A program made the translations under genes and the position numbers. The notes beneath the pieces are model-generated. The model was given only the letters and a program-made list of their open reading frames with translations. It made no database searches and was not told the origin of the DNA. Source: Paracidobacterium acidisoli (lineage in GTDB: Bacteria; Acidobacteriota; Terriglobia; Terriglobales; Acidobacteriaceae). Taken from it: a DNA stretch of 64,000 nt. This document shows positions 63,670-64,000 of this stretch, piece by piece (position 1 is the stretch's first letter; every line of letters starts with the position of its first letter). The stretch is from NCBI RefSeq assembly GCF_003428625.2, contig NZ_QVQT02000001.1, positions 248,001 to 312,000 on the forward strand, read 5' to 3'.

Positions 63670-64000
63670 ATGGCAAGAGCAAGCACCACCTCGGACGCCT
63701 TCAACGCCGTGGCCGAGCCCCGCCGGCGCGAGATTCTTACGTATCTCGCCGGGGTCGAGCGGCCCGTCGGTGAAATCGTCGCAGCCCTCGGCCTCGAACA
63801 GCCCTCCGTCTCCAAACACCTCCGCGTGCTGCGCGACGTCGGCCTCGTTCGCATGCGCTGCCAGGGCCGCCAGAAGCTCTACAGAACCAACGCCGAAGCC
63901 ATTCGCCCCCTCCACGAGTGGACCGCGACCTTCGAGCGCTACTGGCAGCATCAGCTGCATCACGTTAAGGCGCGCGCCGAAGCCATGGCTCGCGGCGTCG
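63670..64000 (+). CDS. ArsR-family transcriptional regulator (truncated by window end)
   Basis: The first 110 residues show an ArsR winged helix: DAFNAVAEPRRREILTYLAG, VGEIVAALGLEQPSVSKHLRVLRDVGLV (two parts) as the helix-turn-helix, and the wing RCQGRQKLYRTNAEA. The following helix LHEWTATFERYWQHQLHHV is typical of the ArsR group that is followed by an SRPBCC/AHSA1-domain gene; that gene would lie beyond the window. No metal-binding Cys pair is seen, so this is not a metal sensor of the classical ArsR type. The start follows directly after the promoter. Confidence 0.88.
   Translation, partial: MARASTTSDAFNAVAEPRRREILTYLAGVERPVGEIVAALGLEQPSVSKHLRVLRDVGLVRMRCQGRQKLYRTNAEAIRPLHEWTATFERYWQHQLHHVKARAEAMARGV

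Overview
The window is a 64 kb chromosomal stretch of a high-GC bacterium, most likely an acidobacterium (Acidobacteriota, Acidobacteriaceae-like). The main pointers are an orphan MacB/FtsX-type permease with a duplicated permease half and a charged N-terminal prefix, paired with a PadR regulator (the 'acidobacterial duplicated orphan permease' arrangement), a secreted DUF6600/FecR protein, and a menaquinone gene of the futalosine route (mqnA). This assignment comes from gene content and protein style, not from a marker gene. The first gene starts at the very left edge and the last gene (ArsR family) runs off the right edge.

Layout. 1-2.5 kb: two small outer-membrane beta-barrel proteins with clear terminators, then a LysR regulator. 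2.8-12.6 kb: an eight-gene branched-chain amino acid cluster on the + strand, leuA-leuB-leuC-leuD-ilvD-ilvB-ilvN-ilvC, covering pyruvate to the 2-keto acids; the LysR gene diverges from it. 12.7-14.7 kb: a secreted DUF4174 protein and an unusual cyclic-nucleotide-domain histidine kinase. 14.8-22.4 kb (- strand): orphan permease, PadR, DUF427, topoisomerase I, DprA. 22.6-25.5 kb (+): mqnA, a DedA/VTT membrane protein, threonine synthase. 25.6-36.6 kb (-): an eleven-gene run, ribE, ribD, ftsY, an HD-GYP protein, gpsA, plsY, cinA, an NHL-repeat protein, pgpA, yacG, rimO. 36.7-47.6 kb: mixed housekeeping genes, including the SRP RNA (ffs), fabH, purB, ubiX, a TonB protein, glutaredoxin and MarR. 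47.7-57 kb: uvrA, CPBP protease, DinB, pyrE, an OmpA-like lipoprotein, uvrC. 57-64 kb: a PIN-type toxin-antitoxin pair, a GT39 glycosyltransferase, an amino acid permease, the DUF6600 protein and the truncated ArsR gene.

No prophage, insertion sequence, CRISPR array, rRNA or tRNA was seen. The notable non-coding content is three families of dispersed intergenic repeats. (1) Heptanucleotide-phased repeats, often arranged as hairpins, lie at seven or more gene borders. (2) A two-palindrome element has four copies, two of which look like internal deletion products. (3) A 26-bp hairpin around CCGGATCTTCGG has a compensatory base-pair change between its copies.

I did not find a clear new defence or biosynthetic system. 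The best candidates for something undescribed are the heptad repeat family, the histidine kinase with a large insertion inside its dimerisation hairpin, the LeuA without a feedback domain at the head of an otherwise complete operon, and a dprA gene without a standard start codon.
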